DNA of 64,000 bases from Pseudonocardia kujensis (GTDB taxonomy: Bacteria > Actinomycetota > Actinomycetes > Mycobacteriales > Pseudonocardiaceae): assembly GCF_021283305.1 (NCBI RefSeq), contig NZ_JAJSOK010000002.1:62001-126000 (forward strand). The letters run 5' to 3'. Each line of letters begins with the position of its first letter. The first letter of the stretch is position 1. Shown here piece by piece: positions 8,718 to 19,526 of the stretch. The notes under the pieces were generated by a model that worked only from the letters and a program-made list of their open reading frames with translations, was not told the origin of the DNA and searched no databases. A program made the position numbers and the translations under genes.

Positions 8718-9377
8718 ATGACCGTCCCCGCCACCTCCCCCGACCTGCTGGGCATGCGCCTGGCGCACCGCATCATGCGCGGCGACCTGCACCGGCTGAC
8801 CGCCACCGCGGAGCGCCTGGCCGCCGGCGAGCCCTGCGACGCCCGGCGCGCGAAGGCCCTCACCCGCTGGGTGACCACGCTGGCCGACGAGATCCACCAT
8901 CACCACACCGTCGAGGACGAGCTGACCTGGCCGCTGATCGAGCGCAGCGCCGGCACGGCCGTGGACCTCACCGTGCTGTCCGACGACCACCGCGCACTCG
9001 ACCCGCTGCTCGACCGTCTGCGCCGCGCCGCCGCCGGGTTCCTCGACGCCCCGATCTACCCGGAACGCGCCGCCGTCCTCGCCGACGCCCTCGCCCGGGT
9101 GCGCGACGAGCTCGACGAGCACATCGAGAACGAGGAGGCCGAGCTCTTCCCGGTGATCGAGCGCTACGTCGCGGCCGCGGACTGGCAGGAGATGGAGAAG
9201 GCGATCCGCAAGGGCGGCCCGCCGACGGGCTTCGTGCTGCCCCGGATGGCCGAGGTCAGCACCCCGGAGGAGCTCGCCGCGATCAAGGCGGAGGCCGGCG
9301 CGCCGCTGGTGCTCCTGCTCGCGCTGCTCCGCCCCCGGCACGCCCGGCGGGTCCGCCTCGTCTTCGGCACCGGGTGA
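8718..9377 (+). CDS. hemerythrin HHE-domain protein
   Basis: A 219-residue four-helix-bundle hemerythrin-like protein. Candidate di-iron ligands are visible: an N-terminal His (17 or 25), the HHHH..E run at 60-66, His91, and the HIENEE motif at 135-140. The C-terminal 40 residues are an added helical tail ending in basic residues. Such proteins bind O2 or sense redox and NO. AGAAGGAG precedes the ATG. It stands alone between divergent IclR and convergent SARP genes, so context gives no specific role. Confidence 0.85.
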   Translation: MTVPATSPDLLGMRLAHRIMRGDLHRLTATAERLAAGEPCDARRAKALTRWVTTLADEIHHHHTVEDELTWPLIERSAGTAVDLTVLSDDHRALDPLLDRLRRAAAGFLDAPIYPERAAVLADALARVRDELDEHIENEEAELFPVIERYVAAADWQEMEKAIRKGGPPTGFVLPRMAEVSTPEELAAIKAEAGAPLVLLLALLRPRHARRVRLVFGTG

Positions 9378-9406
9378 AGCGGCCCCGATGAGCCGCGCAG
9401 GCGGCG

Positions 9407-12400
9407 TCAGCGCTCGAGCGCGGCGAGGGCCTCGGCCGCCCGCTCCTCCCAGTGCGGCGAGCCGAGCCGGCGCGCGATCGCGAGGGCGTGCGCGAAGTGG
9501 GCGCGCCGCTCGGCCACCGGCCGGTCCAGCACCCCACCGAGCTCGCCGAGGTGCTGCGCGACCGGGCCGAGCGTGACCGTGCCGCTGGCGAGGCCGGCCA
9601 GCTGGTCGGCCCACGGCTCCAGCTCGGCCAGGCAGGCCGCCGCGGCCGCCCGGTCGCCCAGCGCAACGGCGACCTCGGCGCGCAGCCCCATGAACAGCAG
9701 CCAGTAGTAGGTCCGCGGCGGGTGCAGGTCGGGCCGCCAGACCGCACGGGCCTCCTCGATGCGCCCGGCCGCGATCAACGCCCGGGCGGTGGGGTCGCTG
9801 ACGCTGTCGGGGATCCGGGCCTGCAACGCCGCGAAGGCCGGGGCCAGCTCCGCGAGCCTGCCCTGCGCGTGCCGGACGCCGAAGAGGCAGAACAGCCCGA
9901 GCGTGTCGGCGTTGATCGCGCCGACGCTCTCCATCGCGGCCTGCACCGCCGCGTACCCCTGCTCGGCGCTCGCGAAGTCCCCGACGACGACGGCGCGCAG
10001 CGCGGCGAAGATCGCCGCCCAGGCGAGCGTCACGCCCAGCTGCCCGCCCGACGCGGCGGCGATGGCGGCGTCGGCGTGCCGTTGCGCGGCGTCGAGGTCG
10101 AAGCGTTCGCAGGCGAGCATGAAGAGCAGGTGGTGGCCCTCGGAGCGGTAGCCCGCCAGCCCGGCCCGCTCGGCGGTCTCCAGCAGCTCGTGCCCCACTC
10201 CCGCCAGCTCGTGCCGGAGGTCGGGGCCGAGCGCGGCGAAGGAGCGGGCGTTGAGGACCCGGCAGCGCAGCAACGGGTCGCCGAGTCCGGCCGACAGCTC
10301 CATGGCCTCGGCCGTCAGCTCCCCGACCCGGACGTCGTCGTGGGTCTCCAGCTCGAAGGTCAGGGCGACGAGCAGCCTGCAGCGGGTCGCCGGGTCGAGG
10401 TGGCTGTCGGCGAGGGCACCGTCGAGCAGGCCCACGAGGTCCGTGTCGACGGCGACGTCCTGCCGGATCGTCCAGGAGACCGGCGCGTCGTAGCTGGTCA
10501 GCGCCGCGACGAGGGAGGCGGTGCCGCGTGCCCGGTCGACCGCGGCGCGGCGGGCGCGCACGGCGGCCGCGACCTGGCCGGCGTGCGCCAGCGCGGAGAC
10601 GTGCCCGCAGCGCAGCCCGACCTCGTGCTCGACGCCGACACCCGCCGGGCCGGCCAGGCCGACCGCGGCGGCCCAGAGCCGGGCGGCGTCGCGGTGCGCC
10701 CCGAATCCCGCGGCCTCGTGCGCCGCGGCCTCCACGTGCCGGAGCGCGATCGCCGGCGGCACGGCCGGACCCGCCTCGAGCGCGTGCCGGGCGAGGGCCG
10801 CGGGATCGGCGGCACCGGCCTCGACGGCGGCCAGCGCGGCCGCGTGCAGCCGGGTCCGCCGCAGGCGGGGCAGGTCGGCGTCGAGCGTGTCCCGCACGAG
10901 GGCGTGCGCGAACCGGACCCGCCCGGGTGCCGGCTCGGTCAGCAGGCCCGCGAGCACGCCCAGCTCGAGGGCGTCGAGCACCCCGTCCTCGGTCCCGCCC
11001 GCCCCGACGGACAGCCGCACCAGGGTGTCGATGTCGACCTCGCGCCCGAGCACCGCGGCCTGGCCCAGCACGGTGCGGGCCTGCGCGGGCAGCCGCGCGA
11101 CCCGGCGGCGCAGGACGTCCCGCACCCCGGCGGGGATCGCGTCGGCCGCGGCCGCGGGCCCCTCCACCGCGATCAGGCGGGCGGTCTCGCGGACGAACAG
11201 CGGGTTGCCGTCCGTGCGGGCGGTGACCAGCGCGACCGTGTGCTCGGCGGGGTCGGCGACGCCCTGGCGGGTCAGCAGCGCGCGCACCTCGGACCCGGTC
11301 AGCCCGGCCAGCGTGATGCGGTCGGCGACCGGCCCGGCGAGGGCCGCCAGGGTGGCCGCGAGGTCCGGGCCGACCTCGGCCGGCCGCAGGGTCCCGACGA
11401 CGAGCACGGGCGCCGCCCCGAGCCCGCCGACGACCGCCCGGAGCAGCTGCAACGTCTCGTCCTCGGCCCGGTGCAGGTCGTCGAGCACGAGCAGCACGGG
11501 CCCGCCCGCCGCGGCGCCGCCGACCAGCTCGACGACCGCCCGCGACAGCCAGAACGTCTCGCCGACCGCCGCGCGGCCGGGCCCGGCCGCGCGCAGCGGG
11601 GCCAGCCGTGCGGCCAGGTCGTCCGGCACCGGCACGGCCCGGGCCAGCTCCTCGACCAGCTCCGTCCAGGCCCAGCCGGGTGGGGCGCCGTCGACCTCGG
11701 GGCACCGCCCGAGCGCCGTCGTCCAGCCGGACAGCCTCGCCCGGAACGCCTCGACCAGGGCGGACTTGCCGCCGCCCGCGTCGGCCTCGACGAGCACGAC
11801 GGCGACACCGGACCGGGCCCGCTCGGCCGCGGAAAGCAGCCGCTGCAGCTCGGCGGTGCGGCCCACGATGGCCGGCCCGGACTCCGCCGCGACCGGGCGC
11901 GGTGCCGGCCGGACGTGCTCGGCCTGGGTGAGGACGTCCTGCTCCAACGCCCGCAGCTCCGGCCCCGGGTCGACGCCCAGCTCCTCGGCCAGCCGGGCCC
12001 GCGCCCGGGCCAGCACCCCGAGCGCGTCCGCCTGGCGGCCGGTGCGGTAGAGGGCGAGCGCGAGCAGCCGGACCGCGTTCTCGCGCAGCGGGTGGTCGCG
12101 CAGCAGGACCTCGAGGTCGGGTACGACGTCGGCGGCGCGGCCGCGCGCCAGCCGCGCCTCGGCGAGCCGCTCGGTCGCGACCAGGCGCAGCTCGCCCAGG
12201 CGGGCGGCCTCCGGGGCGGCCCACCGCTCGTCGGCGAACTCGGCGAAGGCGGGCCCGGACCAGGAGCGCAACGCCTCGGCCAGCAGCTCCTCCGCCCGGT
12301 CCGGCGGGGCGACGGCGGCGGCGTCGAGCAGCGCGCCGACGCGGCGGGAGTCCAGGCCGTCGGCCGGCAGCCGCAGGGCGTACCCCGGCGGCTCGCTGAC

Positions 12401-12664
12401 CAGCACCGACGCCGGGGTGCGGGGCCGCCGGTGCGGTTCGAGCACCCGCCGCAGGTGCGAGACATGGACCTGGAGTGCGCCCAGCGCCCGCGGCGGGGGC
12501 TCGCCGCGCCACAGGTCGTCGACGAGCAGGTCGGTGGAGACGACCTCGCCGCCGGCCACGGCGAGCCGGGCCAGCACGGCGCGCTGCCGCGGCCCGCCCA
12601 GGTCGACGGGCACGCCGGCAACCTCGGCCCGCACCGGGCCGAGCACCGCGACCCGGACCACCAC
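9407..12664 (-). CDS. SARP/AfsR-type regulator with BTAD and AAA-ATPase domains
   Basis: A 1085-residue regulator. An OmpR-like winged helix fills about 1-95 (GPRQRAVLARLAVAGG, VHVSHLRRVLEP). The bacterial transcriptional activation domain follows to about 240 (YRTGRQADALGVLARARARL). An NTPase module comes next, with Walker A EADAGGGKS and Walker B VLLVLDDLH, and then a TPR-like helical C-terminus. AfsR-class proteins activate secondary-metabolite or catabolic genes through SARP boxes. No biosynthetic cluster adjoins it. Its likely targets are itself and the divergent TetR/enoyl-CoA hydratase genes, and an inverted repeat sits 13 bp before its ATG. Confidence 0.88.
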   Translation of the reverse strand: MVVRVAVLGPVRAEVAGVPVDLGGPRQRAVLARLAVAGGEVVSTDLLVDDLWRGEPPPRALGALQVHVSHLRRVLEPHRRPRTPASVLVSEPPGYALRLPADGLDSRRVGALLDAAAVAPPDRAEELLAEALRSWSGPAFAEFADERWAAPEAARLGELRLVATERLAEARLARGRAADVVPDLEVLLRDHPLRENAVRLLALALYRTGRQADALGVLARARARLAEELGVDPGPELRALEQDVLTQAEHVRPAPRPVAAESGPAIVGRTAELQRLLSAAERARSGVAVVLVEADAGGGKSALVEAFRARLSGWTTALGRCPEVDGAPPGWAWTELVEELARAVPVPDDLAARLAPLRAAGPGRAAVGETFWLSRAVVELVGGAAAGGPVLLVLDDLHRAEDETLQLLRAVVGGLGAAPVLVVGTLRPAEVGPDLAATLAALAGPVADRITLAGLTGSEVRALLTRQGVADPAEHTVALVTARTDGNPLFVRETARLIAVEGPAAAADAIPAGVRDVLRRRVARLPAQARTVLGQAAVLGREVDIDTLVRLSVGAGGTEDGVLDALELGVLAGLLTEPAPGRVRFAHALVRDTLDADLPRLRRTRLHAAALAAVEAGAADPAALARHALEAGPAVPPAIALRHVEAAAHEAAGFGAHRDAARLWAAAVGLAGPAGVGVEHEVGLRCGHVSALAHAGQVAAAVRARRAAVDRARGTASLVAALTSYDAPVSWTIRQDVAVDTDLVGLLDGALADSHLDPATRCRLLVALTFELETHDDVRVGELTAEAMELSAGLGDPLLRCRVLNARSFAALGPDLRHELAGVGHELLETAERAGLAGYRSEGHHLLFMLACERFDLDAAQRHADAAIAAASGGQLGVTLAWAAIFAALRAVVVGDFASAEQGYAAVQAAMESVGAINADTLGLFCLFGVRHAQGRLAELAPAFAALQARIPDSVSDPTARALIAAGRIEEARAVWRPDLHPPRTYYWLLFMGLRAEVAVALGDRAAAAACLAELEPWADQLAGLASGTVTLGPVAQHLGELGGVLDRPVAERRAHFAHALAIARRLGSPHWEERAAEALAALER

Positions 12665-12677
12665 GGCGCCCAGTCAA

Positions 12678-12707
12678 CCCGATCTTCGCCGATCCGCCCA
12701 GATCGGG
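12678..12707. promoter_or_regulatory. inverted repeat between SARP and TetR genes, probable operator
   Basis: Arms CCCGATCT (12678-12685) and AGATCGGG (12700-12707) are perfect complements with a centre-to-centre distance of 22 bp. They lie in the 100-bp divergent gap between the SARP regulator and the TetR gene. TetR proteins bind palindromes of this kind, so this is a candidate TetR (or SARP) operator. Confidence 0.5.
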
Positions 12708-12764
12708 CAGGAAAACAGTCGGTGGTGCCGGGAAACCCGGCCCGGGCCGACTACCCTCCCGGGC

Positions 12765-13382
12765 ATGGCCGCACCGACCCCGCGTCGCACCCAGGGCGAG
12801 CGGCGGGCCAGCAGCCACGCCCTGATCCTCGACGCCGCGGTCCGCAGCCTGGTGGAGGACGGCTACTCCGGCGCCACCACCGTGACCATCCAGGAGCGCG
12901 CCGGGGTCTCCCGCGGCCGGTTGCTGCACCACTTCCCGTCCCGCTCGGCCCTGCTCGTCGCCGCCGCACAGCACCTCGCCGTCGAGCGGATCACGGACAT
13001 GGAGAGCTGGCCGCACGCCACGGAGAGCGGCGCCGAGCGCATCGACCGGGCGGTGGAGCTGCTCTGGAGCACCTTCCGCCAGCCCTACTTCTGGGCCGCG
13101 ATGGAGCTGTGGACGGCCGCCCGCACGGACGAGACCCTGCGTGCCGAGCTCCTGCCCGAGGAGCGCCGGCTGGGCCTGGCGATCCAGCACGTGGTGGCCG
13201 CCCTGTTCGGGCCGGTCCACTCGACCCATCCGGCGTTCGACGACGTGCGGGAGCTGCTGTTCACCAGCATGCGCGGCGTGGCACTGACCTACGCGATCGA
13301 CCCGCGCGACCCCACCACGGACCCGCACCTGGAGCTGTGGAAGCGCACCGCACGACAGATGCTCACCGACGGTCGGTCCTGA
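12765..13382 (+). CDS. TetR-family transcriptional regulator
   Basis: 205 residues. The N-terminal helix-turn-helix (about 12-60: ILDAAVRSLVEDGYSGATT, then ERAGVSRGRLLHHFPSRSALL) is canonical TetR, and the rest is the all-helical ligand-binding domain. It lies 21 bp upstream of the enoyl-CoA hydratase gene on the same strand and is divergent from the SARP gene, with an inverted repeat between them. Autoregulation plus control of the hydratase, possibly by a CoA-thioester effector, is the natural inference. Confidence 0.87.
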   Translation: MAAPTPRRTQGERRASSHALILDAAVRSLVEDGYSGATTVTIQERAGVSRGRLLHHFPSRSALLVAAAQHLAVERITDMESWPHATESGAERIDRAVELLWSTFRQPYFWAAMELWTAARTDETLRAELLPEERRLGLAIQHVVAALFGPVHSTHPAFDDVRELLFTSMRGVALTYAIDPRDPTTDPHLELWKRTARQMLTDGRS

Positions 13383-13403
13383 CCGGTACCGCGAGAGGAC
13401 ACC

Positions 13404-14216
13404 ATGGAGTTCGAGACGATCGCCGTCGAGGCGAAAGACGGCGTCGCGCACCTGCGGCTCGACCGGCCGGCGCAGGCCAACGCGCTGAACCGGGCGATGT
13501 GGTCGGAGCTGCGCGCGGCGGTCGACGCGCTCGACGAGGACCCGACCGTCCGCGTGATCGTGCTCTCGGGGAACGGGAAGCACTTCTGCGCGGGCATCGA
13601 CCTGGAGATGCTCGGCAGCCTCCGGGCGGGCGCGTCGGCGGACTGCGCGGGCCGGGCGGCGGAAACCCTGCGCCGCACGATCCTGGACCTGCAGGACGTG
13701 ATCACCGGCGTCGAGCGGTGCCGCGTCCCGGTGGTCGCGGCCGTGCACGGGGCCTGCGTGGGCGCGGGAATGGACCTGGCCTCGGCCTGCGACCTGCGCT
13801 ACAGCACCGAGGACGCCCGGTTCGTGATCAAGGAGATCGACATGGCCGTGGTGGCCGACGTCGGCGTCCTGCAGCGGCTGCCGCGGATCGTCGGCGAGGG
13901 CGTGACCCGCGAGCTCGCCTACACGGGCCGGACCGTCGGCGGCGGCGAGGCGTTCGGCCTCCGGCTGGTCAACGGCGTGTACCCCGACGCCGAGGCCCTC
14001 GCGGTCGGGGTCGCCGAGCTGGCCGCGTCGCTCGCCGCCAAGCCGCCCCTGGCGCTGCGCGGCACCAAGCACGCCATCACCTACGCGCGCGACCACACCG
14101 TGGCCGACGCGCTGGACCAGGTCGCCACCTGGAACGCGGGGATGCTGGTCTCGGCCGACCTCGACGAAGCCCTGGCCGCGGCCAGGGAGCGCCGCCCCGC
14201 CGTCTACCGCGACTAG
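13404..14216 (+). CDS. crotonase-family enoyl-CoA hydratase/isomerase (dienoyl-CoA isomerase-like)
   Basis: A 270-residue crotonase. The oxyanion-hole segments are present: GKHFCAGIDL near 58-67 and HGACVGAGMDLA near 114-125. The EIDMAVVADVG loop carries acidic residues in the positions used by delta3,5-delta2,4-dienoyl-CoA isomerases rather than the two Glu of hydratases, so an isomerase is at least as likely as a hydratase. GAGAGGACACC precedes the ATG. It is convergent with boxB, so a role in the ring-opened products of the Box pathway is conceivable, but it could equally serve fatty-acid oxidation. Confidence 0.82.
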   Translation: MEFETIAVEAKDGVAHLRLDRPAQANALNRAMWSELRAAVDALDEDPTVRVIVLSGNGKHFCAGIDLEMLGSLRAGASADCAGRAAETLRRTILDLQDVITGVERCRVPVVAAVHGACVGAGMDLASACDLRYSTEDARFVIKEIDMAVVADVGVLQRLPRIVGEGVTRELAYTGRTVGGGEAFGLRLVNGVYPDAEALAVGVAELAASLAAKPPLALRGTKHAITYARDHTVADALDQVATWNAGMLVSADLDEALAAARERRPAVYRD

Positions 14217-14285
14217 ACCTCGGCGAACCCGGATACCGCCACCCGGACACCCGAGGGGGTGTGGGACGCCCGCGCCCCCTGTGAC

Positions 14286-14303
14286 GGGCGGCGGCCGCCG
14301 CCC
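14286..14303. terminator. short GC hairpin between convergent genes
   Basis: GGGCGGC/GCCGCCC self-complementary sequence in the 95-bp gap between the convergent enoyl-CoA hydratase and boxB genes. It lacks a U-tract and is called mainly on position. Confidence 0.4.
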
Positions 14304-14311
14304 CCACGGGA

Positions 14312-15721
14312 TCAGAAGTGGACGTACTCGTAGTCGAAGGGCTGGCCGTTGATGCCGTTGGTCGGCGGGGCGATCCAGCCGGCGATCTTGCCGGGCTCGT
14401 AGACCGGGCGCATCAGGTTCTGCACGTGGGCCTTGTCGCCGGCGCTGGGCAGCCAGGAGTCCTCCTTGGCCTTCCACGCGTCCGCGCCGACCACCTCCCC
14501 CGAGGGCGTGACGTGGTACTCGGAGAACAGCCCGACCTGCCGGTTGAAGCCGACGTGCGGCAGGTACAGCGACTCGGCGAAGCCGTTCTTGGCCAGGATC
14601 CGGTTCCAGCGCTTGAGCCCGGACTGGCAGTCCTTGACGTACTCGTTGCGCAGGTCGAGGTTGAGCGCCAGCAGCGCCGACACCTCGTCGGTGCTCATCC
14701 GGCCGTCCTTGACCGTGTCGATGGTGAAGGCGTCCTCGGTGAGCTTGTGGTCGTCGCGGCGGCGCTCCTCCTGCCAGCGGCCCTTGAGCCCGGCGGTGAA
14801 GTAGTTGGCCGCGTTCGTGGACTGCTCGGAGCCGAACAGGTCCAGCGACACCGAGTAGTGGAAGTTGATGTACTTCTGGATCACGTCCAGCGGGATGCCG
14901 CCGTGCGGGGCGACGTCGGAGGTGTCGTGCTCGTGCATCAGCTCGCAGGTCCGCGTGACCACCCGGTCGATGCCGGTGGTGCCCACGAACATGTGGTGCG
15001 CCTCCTCCTTCAACATGAACTCGCAGGTGCGCGAGAGCGGGTCGAAGGCGGACTCCTTCAGCGTGCCGAGCTGGTACTTGCCGTCCCGGTCGGTGAAGTA
15101 GGTGAACATGTAGAACGACAGCCAGTCCGGCGTCTCCTCGTTGAACGCCCCGAGGATGCGCGGGGAGTCCAGGTCGCCGGAGTTGCGCTGCAGCAGCGCC
15201 TCGGCCTCCTCGCGGCCGTTGCGCCCGAAGTAGGCGTGCAGCAGGTAGACCATCGCCCAGAGGTGCCGGCCCTCCTCCACGTTGACCTGGAAGAGGTTGC
15301 GCAGGTCGTACAGCGAGGGCGCGGTCTCGCCGAGGCGGCGCTGCTGCTCCACCGAGGCCGGCTCGGTGTCGCCCTGGATCACGATCAGCCGCTGCAGGTC
15401 GGCGCGGTACTCACCGGGGACCTGCTGCCAGACCGGCTCGCCCTTCTGCTCGCCGAAGGCGATCCGCCGGTCGTCGCCGCGCTCGGCGAGGAACACGCCC
15501 CACCGGTACTCCTCCATGGCGACGTGCCCGAACTGCGCCCAGCCCTCCTTGCCGACGTCGACCGCCGTGCGCAAGTAGACGTCCTGGGTGGGGACGGCGG
15601 GGCCCATCGTCTTCCACCAGTTGAGGAAGTTGGGCTGCCAGGACTCCAGCGCCCGCTGCAGCTTCCGGTCACCCGCGAGATCGACGTTGTTGGGGATCTT
15701 CTCGCTGTAGTCGATCGACAT
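14312..15721 (-). CDS. boxB: benzoyl-CoA 2,3-epoxidase, oxygenase subunit BoxB
   Basis: A 469-residue class I di-iron protein. The metal-site residues sit where BoxB has them: Glu120, Glu150 and His153 (VEEGRH), Asp211, and Glu240 with His243 (KEEAHHMF). BoxB, with electrons from the reductase BoxA, converts benzoyl-CoA and O2 to 2,3-epoxybenzoyl-CoA. The start ATG is 4 bp after the boxC stop, so the pair is transcribed boxC-boxB from one promoter. BoxA and benzoate-CoA ligase are not in the window. Identity is secure from length and motif set. Confidence 0.93.
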   Translation of the reverse strand: MSIDYSEKIPNNVDLAGDRKLQRALESWQPNFLNWWKTMGPAVPTQDVYLRTAVDVGKEGWAQFGHVAMEEYRWGVFLAERGDDRRIAFGEQKGEPVWQQVPGEYRADLQRLIVIQGDTEPASVEQQRRLGETAPSLYDLRNLFQVNVEEGRHLWAMVYLLHAYFGRNGREEAEALLQRNSGDLDSPRILGAFNEETPDWLSFYMFTYFTDRDGKYQLGTLKESAFDPLSRTCEFMLKEEAHHMFVGTTGIDRVVTRTCELMHEHDTSDVAPHGGIPLDVIQKYINFHYSVSLDLFGSEQSTNAANYFTAGLKGRWQEERRRDDHKLTEDAFTIDTVKDGRMSTDEVSALLALNLDLRNEYVKDCQSGLKRWNRILAKNGFAESLYLPHVGFNRQVGLFSEYHVTPSGEVVGADAWKAKEDSWLPSAGDKAHVQNLMRPVYEPGKIAGWIAPPTNGINGQPFDYEYVHF

Positions 15722-15725
15722 TGCC

Positions 15726-17429
15726 TCAGACCCGCTTCCTGTCGAACTCCGCCTTGCGTCCCGTGCCGTAGCGGCGCAACGCCCCCTCCGGGCCGGAGGC
15801 GTTGGGCCGCACGAAGATCCAGTTCTGCCAGGCGGTCAGCCGCCCGAAGATCCGCGTCTCCATCGTCTCCGGGCCGACGAACCGGTGGTTGGCCTCCATC
15901 CCGGTCAGCGCGTCCGGGGACAAGGACGCCCGCTCCTCCAGCATGATCCGGATCTCGTCCTCCCAGTCGATGTCGTCCGGGGCGTCGGTGACCAGGCCCA
16001 GCTCGAGGGCCTCCCGGGCCTCGATCCGCCGGTCGGTCTCCTGCCGCAGCTTGGTCACGTGGTCCGCGTCCCCCCAGAACCTGCTGGCCAGCCGGGAGAG
16101 GCCGTTGCCCATCGGGAAGGTCCCGAAGTTGCTGGCGGACAGCATGATCTGGGCCTCGTCACCCTGTTCCGAGTCGTCCTCGTCCAGCGTGCCGTCGAGC
16201 ATGTACTGCCGGTCGCAGGCCAGCGCCAGCTCCAGCAGCGCCCCGGCGGAGCAGGACCCGGGCTCGATCAGCGCGATCAACGACCGGGAGGTCACGTCGA
16301 GCCGCTTGAGCACCCGCTTGAAGTAGTGCCGGATCTCGTTGACCAGCCAGTCGTCGCCCGAGTGCTCGGCGATGAGCCGCTCGAAGGCCAGCGCGTCCTC
16401 GACCTCGCCGCGCGTCCGGATCACCCAGGTGCCCAGCTCGAGCTCGTTCGACCGCAACCGCAGGATCAGGTCGTCGAGCTCCCGGGTCATGGCCAGCGGC
16501 CAGAACGCCTCGCCCAGCTCGTGCACCCGCTCCAGGGACTCCGGCACGCCGCCGTCCGGGCCGGACACGGTGATCTCCACCAGCCCGCGCCCGCGCTCGA
16601 ACTCGGCCTTGACGTGCCGGTACGTGATTCCGTCCGCCGTCACCGTCGGCTCCAGCGGCGGCAGCGCGACACCCTGCGCGTCCGTGGGGCGCGACGACGC
16701 GGCGGCCGCCGCCTTCGCCCGCTCGGCGACCGTCTCGGCCCAGACCCGCTTCGGGATCGTCTCGTCGACGAGCTTCCACTCCACGGCCTGTTTGCCGCGG
16801 ATCCCCTCGGCGCGGGTGGCGAACACGTCCGCCCGGTCCTTGCGCACCTTCCGCTTGTCCGTGACCCGGGTCAGCCCGCCGGTGCCCGGCAGCACGCCCA
16901 GCAACGGGACCTCGGGCAGCGACACCGCCGACGAGTTGTCGTCGATCAGCAGGATCTGCTCGCAGGCCAGGGCCAGCTCGTAGCCACCGCCGGCCGCGGT
17001 GCCGTTGACCGCCGCGATCCAGGTCTGATTCGAGTTCTCGGTGGCGTCCTCGATCCCGTTGCGCGTCTCGTTGGTGAACTTGCAGAAGTTCACCTTCCAC
17101 GGGTGGCTCGACTGCGCGAGCATCCGGATGTTCGCGCCAGCACAGAAGTTCTTGTCCTTCGCGCTGGTCACCACCACCGCGCGCACGCCAGGGTGCTCGA
17201 ACCGCAGCCGCTGCGTGGCGTCGTAGAGCTCGATGTCCACGCCCAGGTCGTACGAGTTCATCTTCAGCTCGTAGCCCGGCACGATGCCCGCCGTCTCGTC
17301 GACGTCGAGGGTCAGCGTGGCGACCTCACCGTCGACGTCGAGCCTCCAGTGCCGGTACTCCGCCGGGGACGTGGCGAAGGAGACCTCCGGGACCTGTTCC
17401 TCGCCGGCCGGATCGGACGGGTCGCTCAT
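15726..17429 (-). CDS. boxC: 2,3-epoxybenzoyl-CoA dihydrolase BoxC
   Basis: A 567-residue enzyme made of two crotonase-like halves. The first half carries KDKNFCAGANIRML and NGTAAGGGYELALACEQ; the second carries the SCSAGALLELALACDRQY region. This is the BoxC layout. It hydrolytically opens 2,3-epoxybenzoyl-CoA to 3,4-dehydroadipyl-CoA semialdehyde and formate. The ATG at 17429 was chosen because AGGAGG lies eight bases upstream. The frame is open further upstream, but that part is poor in family similarity. It is the first gene of a boxC-boxB transcript with a recognisable promoter at 17491-17518. Confidence 0.92.
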   Translation of the reverse strand: MSDPSDPAGEEQVPEVSFATSPAEYRHWRLDVDGEVATLTLDVDETAGIVPGYELKMNSYDLGVDIELYDATQRLRFEHPGVRAVVVTSAKDKNFCAGANIRMLAQSSHPWKVNFCKFTNETRNGIEDATENSNQTWIAAVNGTAAGGGYELALACEQILLIDDNSSAVSLPEVPLLGVLPGTGGLTRVTDKRKVRKDRADVFATRAEGIRGKQAVEWKLVDETIPKRVWAETVAERAKAAAAASSRPTDAQGVALPPLEPTVTADGITYRHVKAEFERGRGLVEITVSGPDGGVPESLERVHELGEAFWPLAMTRELDDLILRLRSNELELGTWVIRTRGEVEDALAFERLIAEHSGDDWLVNEIRHYFKRVLKRLDVTSRSLIALIEPGSCSAGALLELALACDRQYMLDGTLDEDDSEQGDEAQIMLSASNFGTFPMGNGLSRLASRFWGDADHVTKLRQETDRRIEAREALELGLVTDAPDDIDWEDEIRIMLEERASLSPDALTGMEANHRFVGPETMETRIFGRLTAWQNWIFVRPNASGPEGALRRYGTGRKAEFDRKRV

Positions 17430-17490
17430 TCCGGGGCCTCCTGTCGTCGCTGCAGGTCGGGAAGGGATACCTCGTGCGGTGGCACCCGAC

Positions 17491-17518
17491 ACTCTACAAC
17501 ACTGAGGCTTAGCGTCAA
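17491..17518 (-). promoter_or_regulatory. sigma70-type promoter for boxC-boxB
   Basis: On the minus strand TTGACG (17513-17518) is followed after 16 bp by TAGAGT (17491-17496), about 60 bp upstream of the boxC ATG. This is a good housekeeping-type promoter for the genome. No start-site data exist. Confidence 0.5.
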
Positions 17519-17710
17519 CGATCTGTGGAACGTCGATCGCCGCGGAGGCCCCGCGCGGCCCGGACGGGGCGGGCGGCACCTCCGGCACCTCCGACACCTC
17601 CGGCGAAGGAGATCGACTATTCTCGAAATCGGACGCGCCCCGGTTCGCGCGGTTCTTCCGATATCGCCCCGATGCCCGAGCGCGATTCGTCCCCGGAACA
17701 CCTTTCGTGA

Positions 17711-19513
<1,803 letters not shown>

Positions 19514-19526
19514 GTGCCCGGCTCGT

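Noticed and set aside
7746..14477. A single minus-strand frame open for 6.7 kb
   Set aside because: It runs through several real genes on both strands. Only its last 795 bp (the IclR gene) is coding; the rest is stop-free because of high GC.
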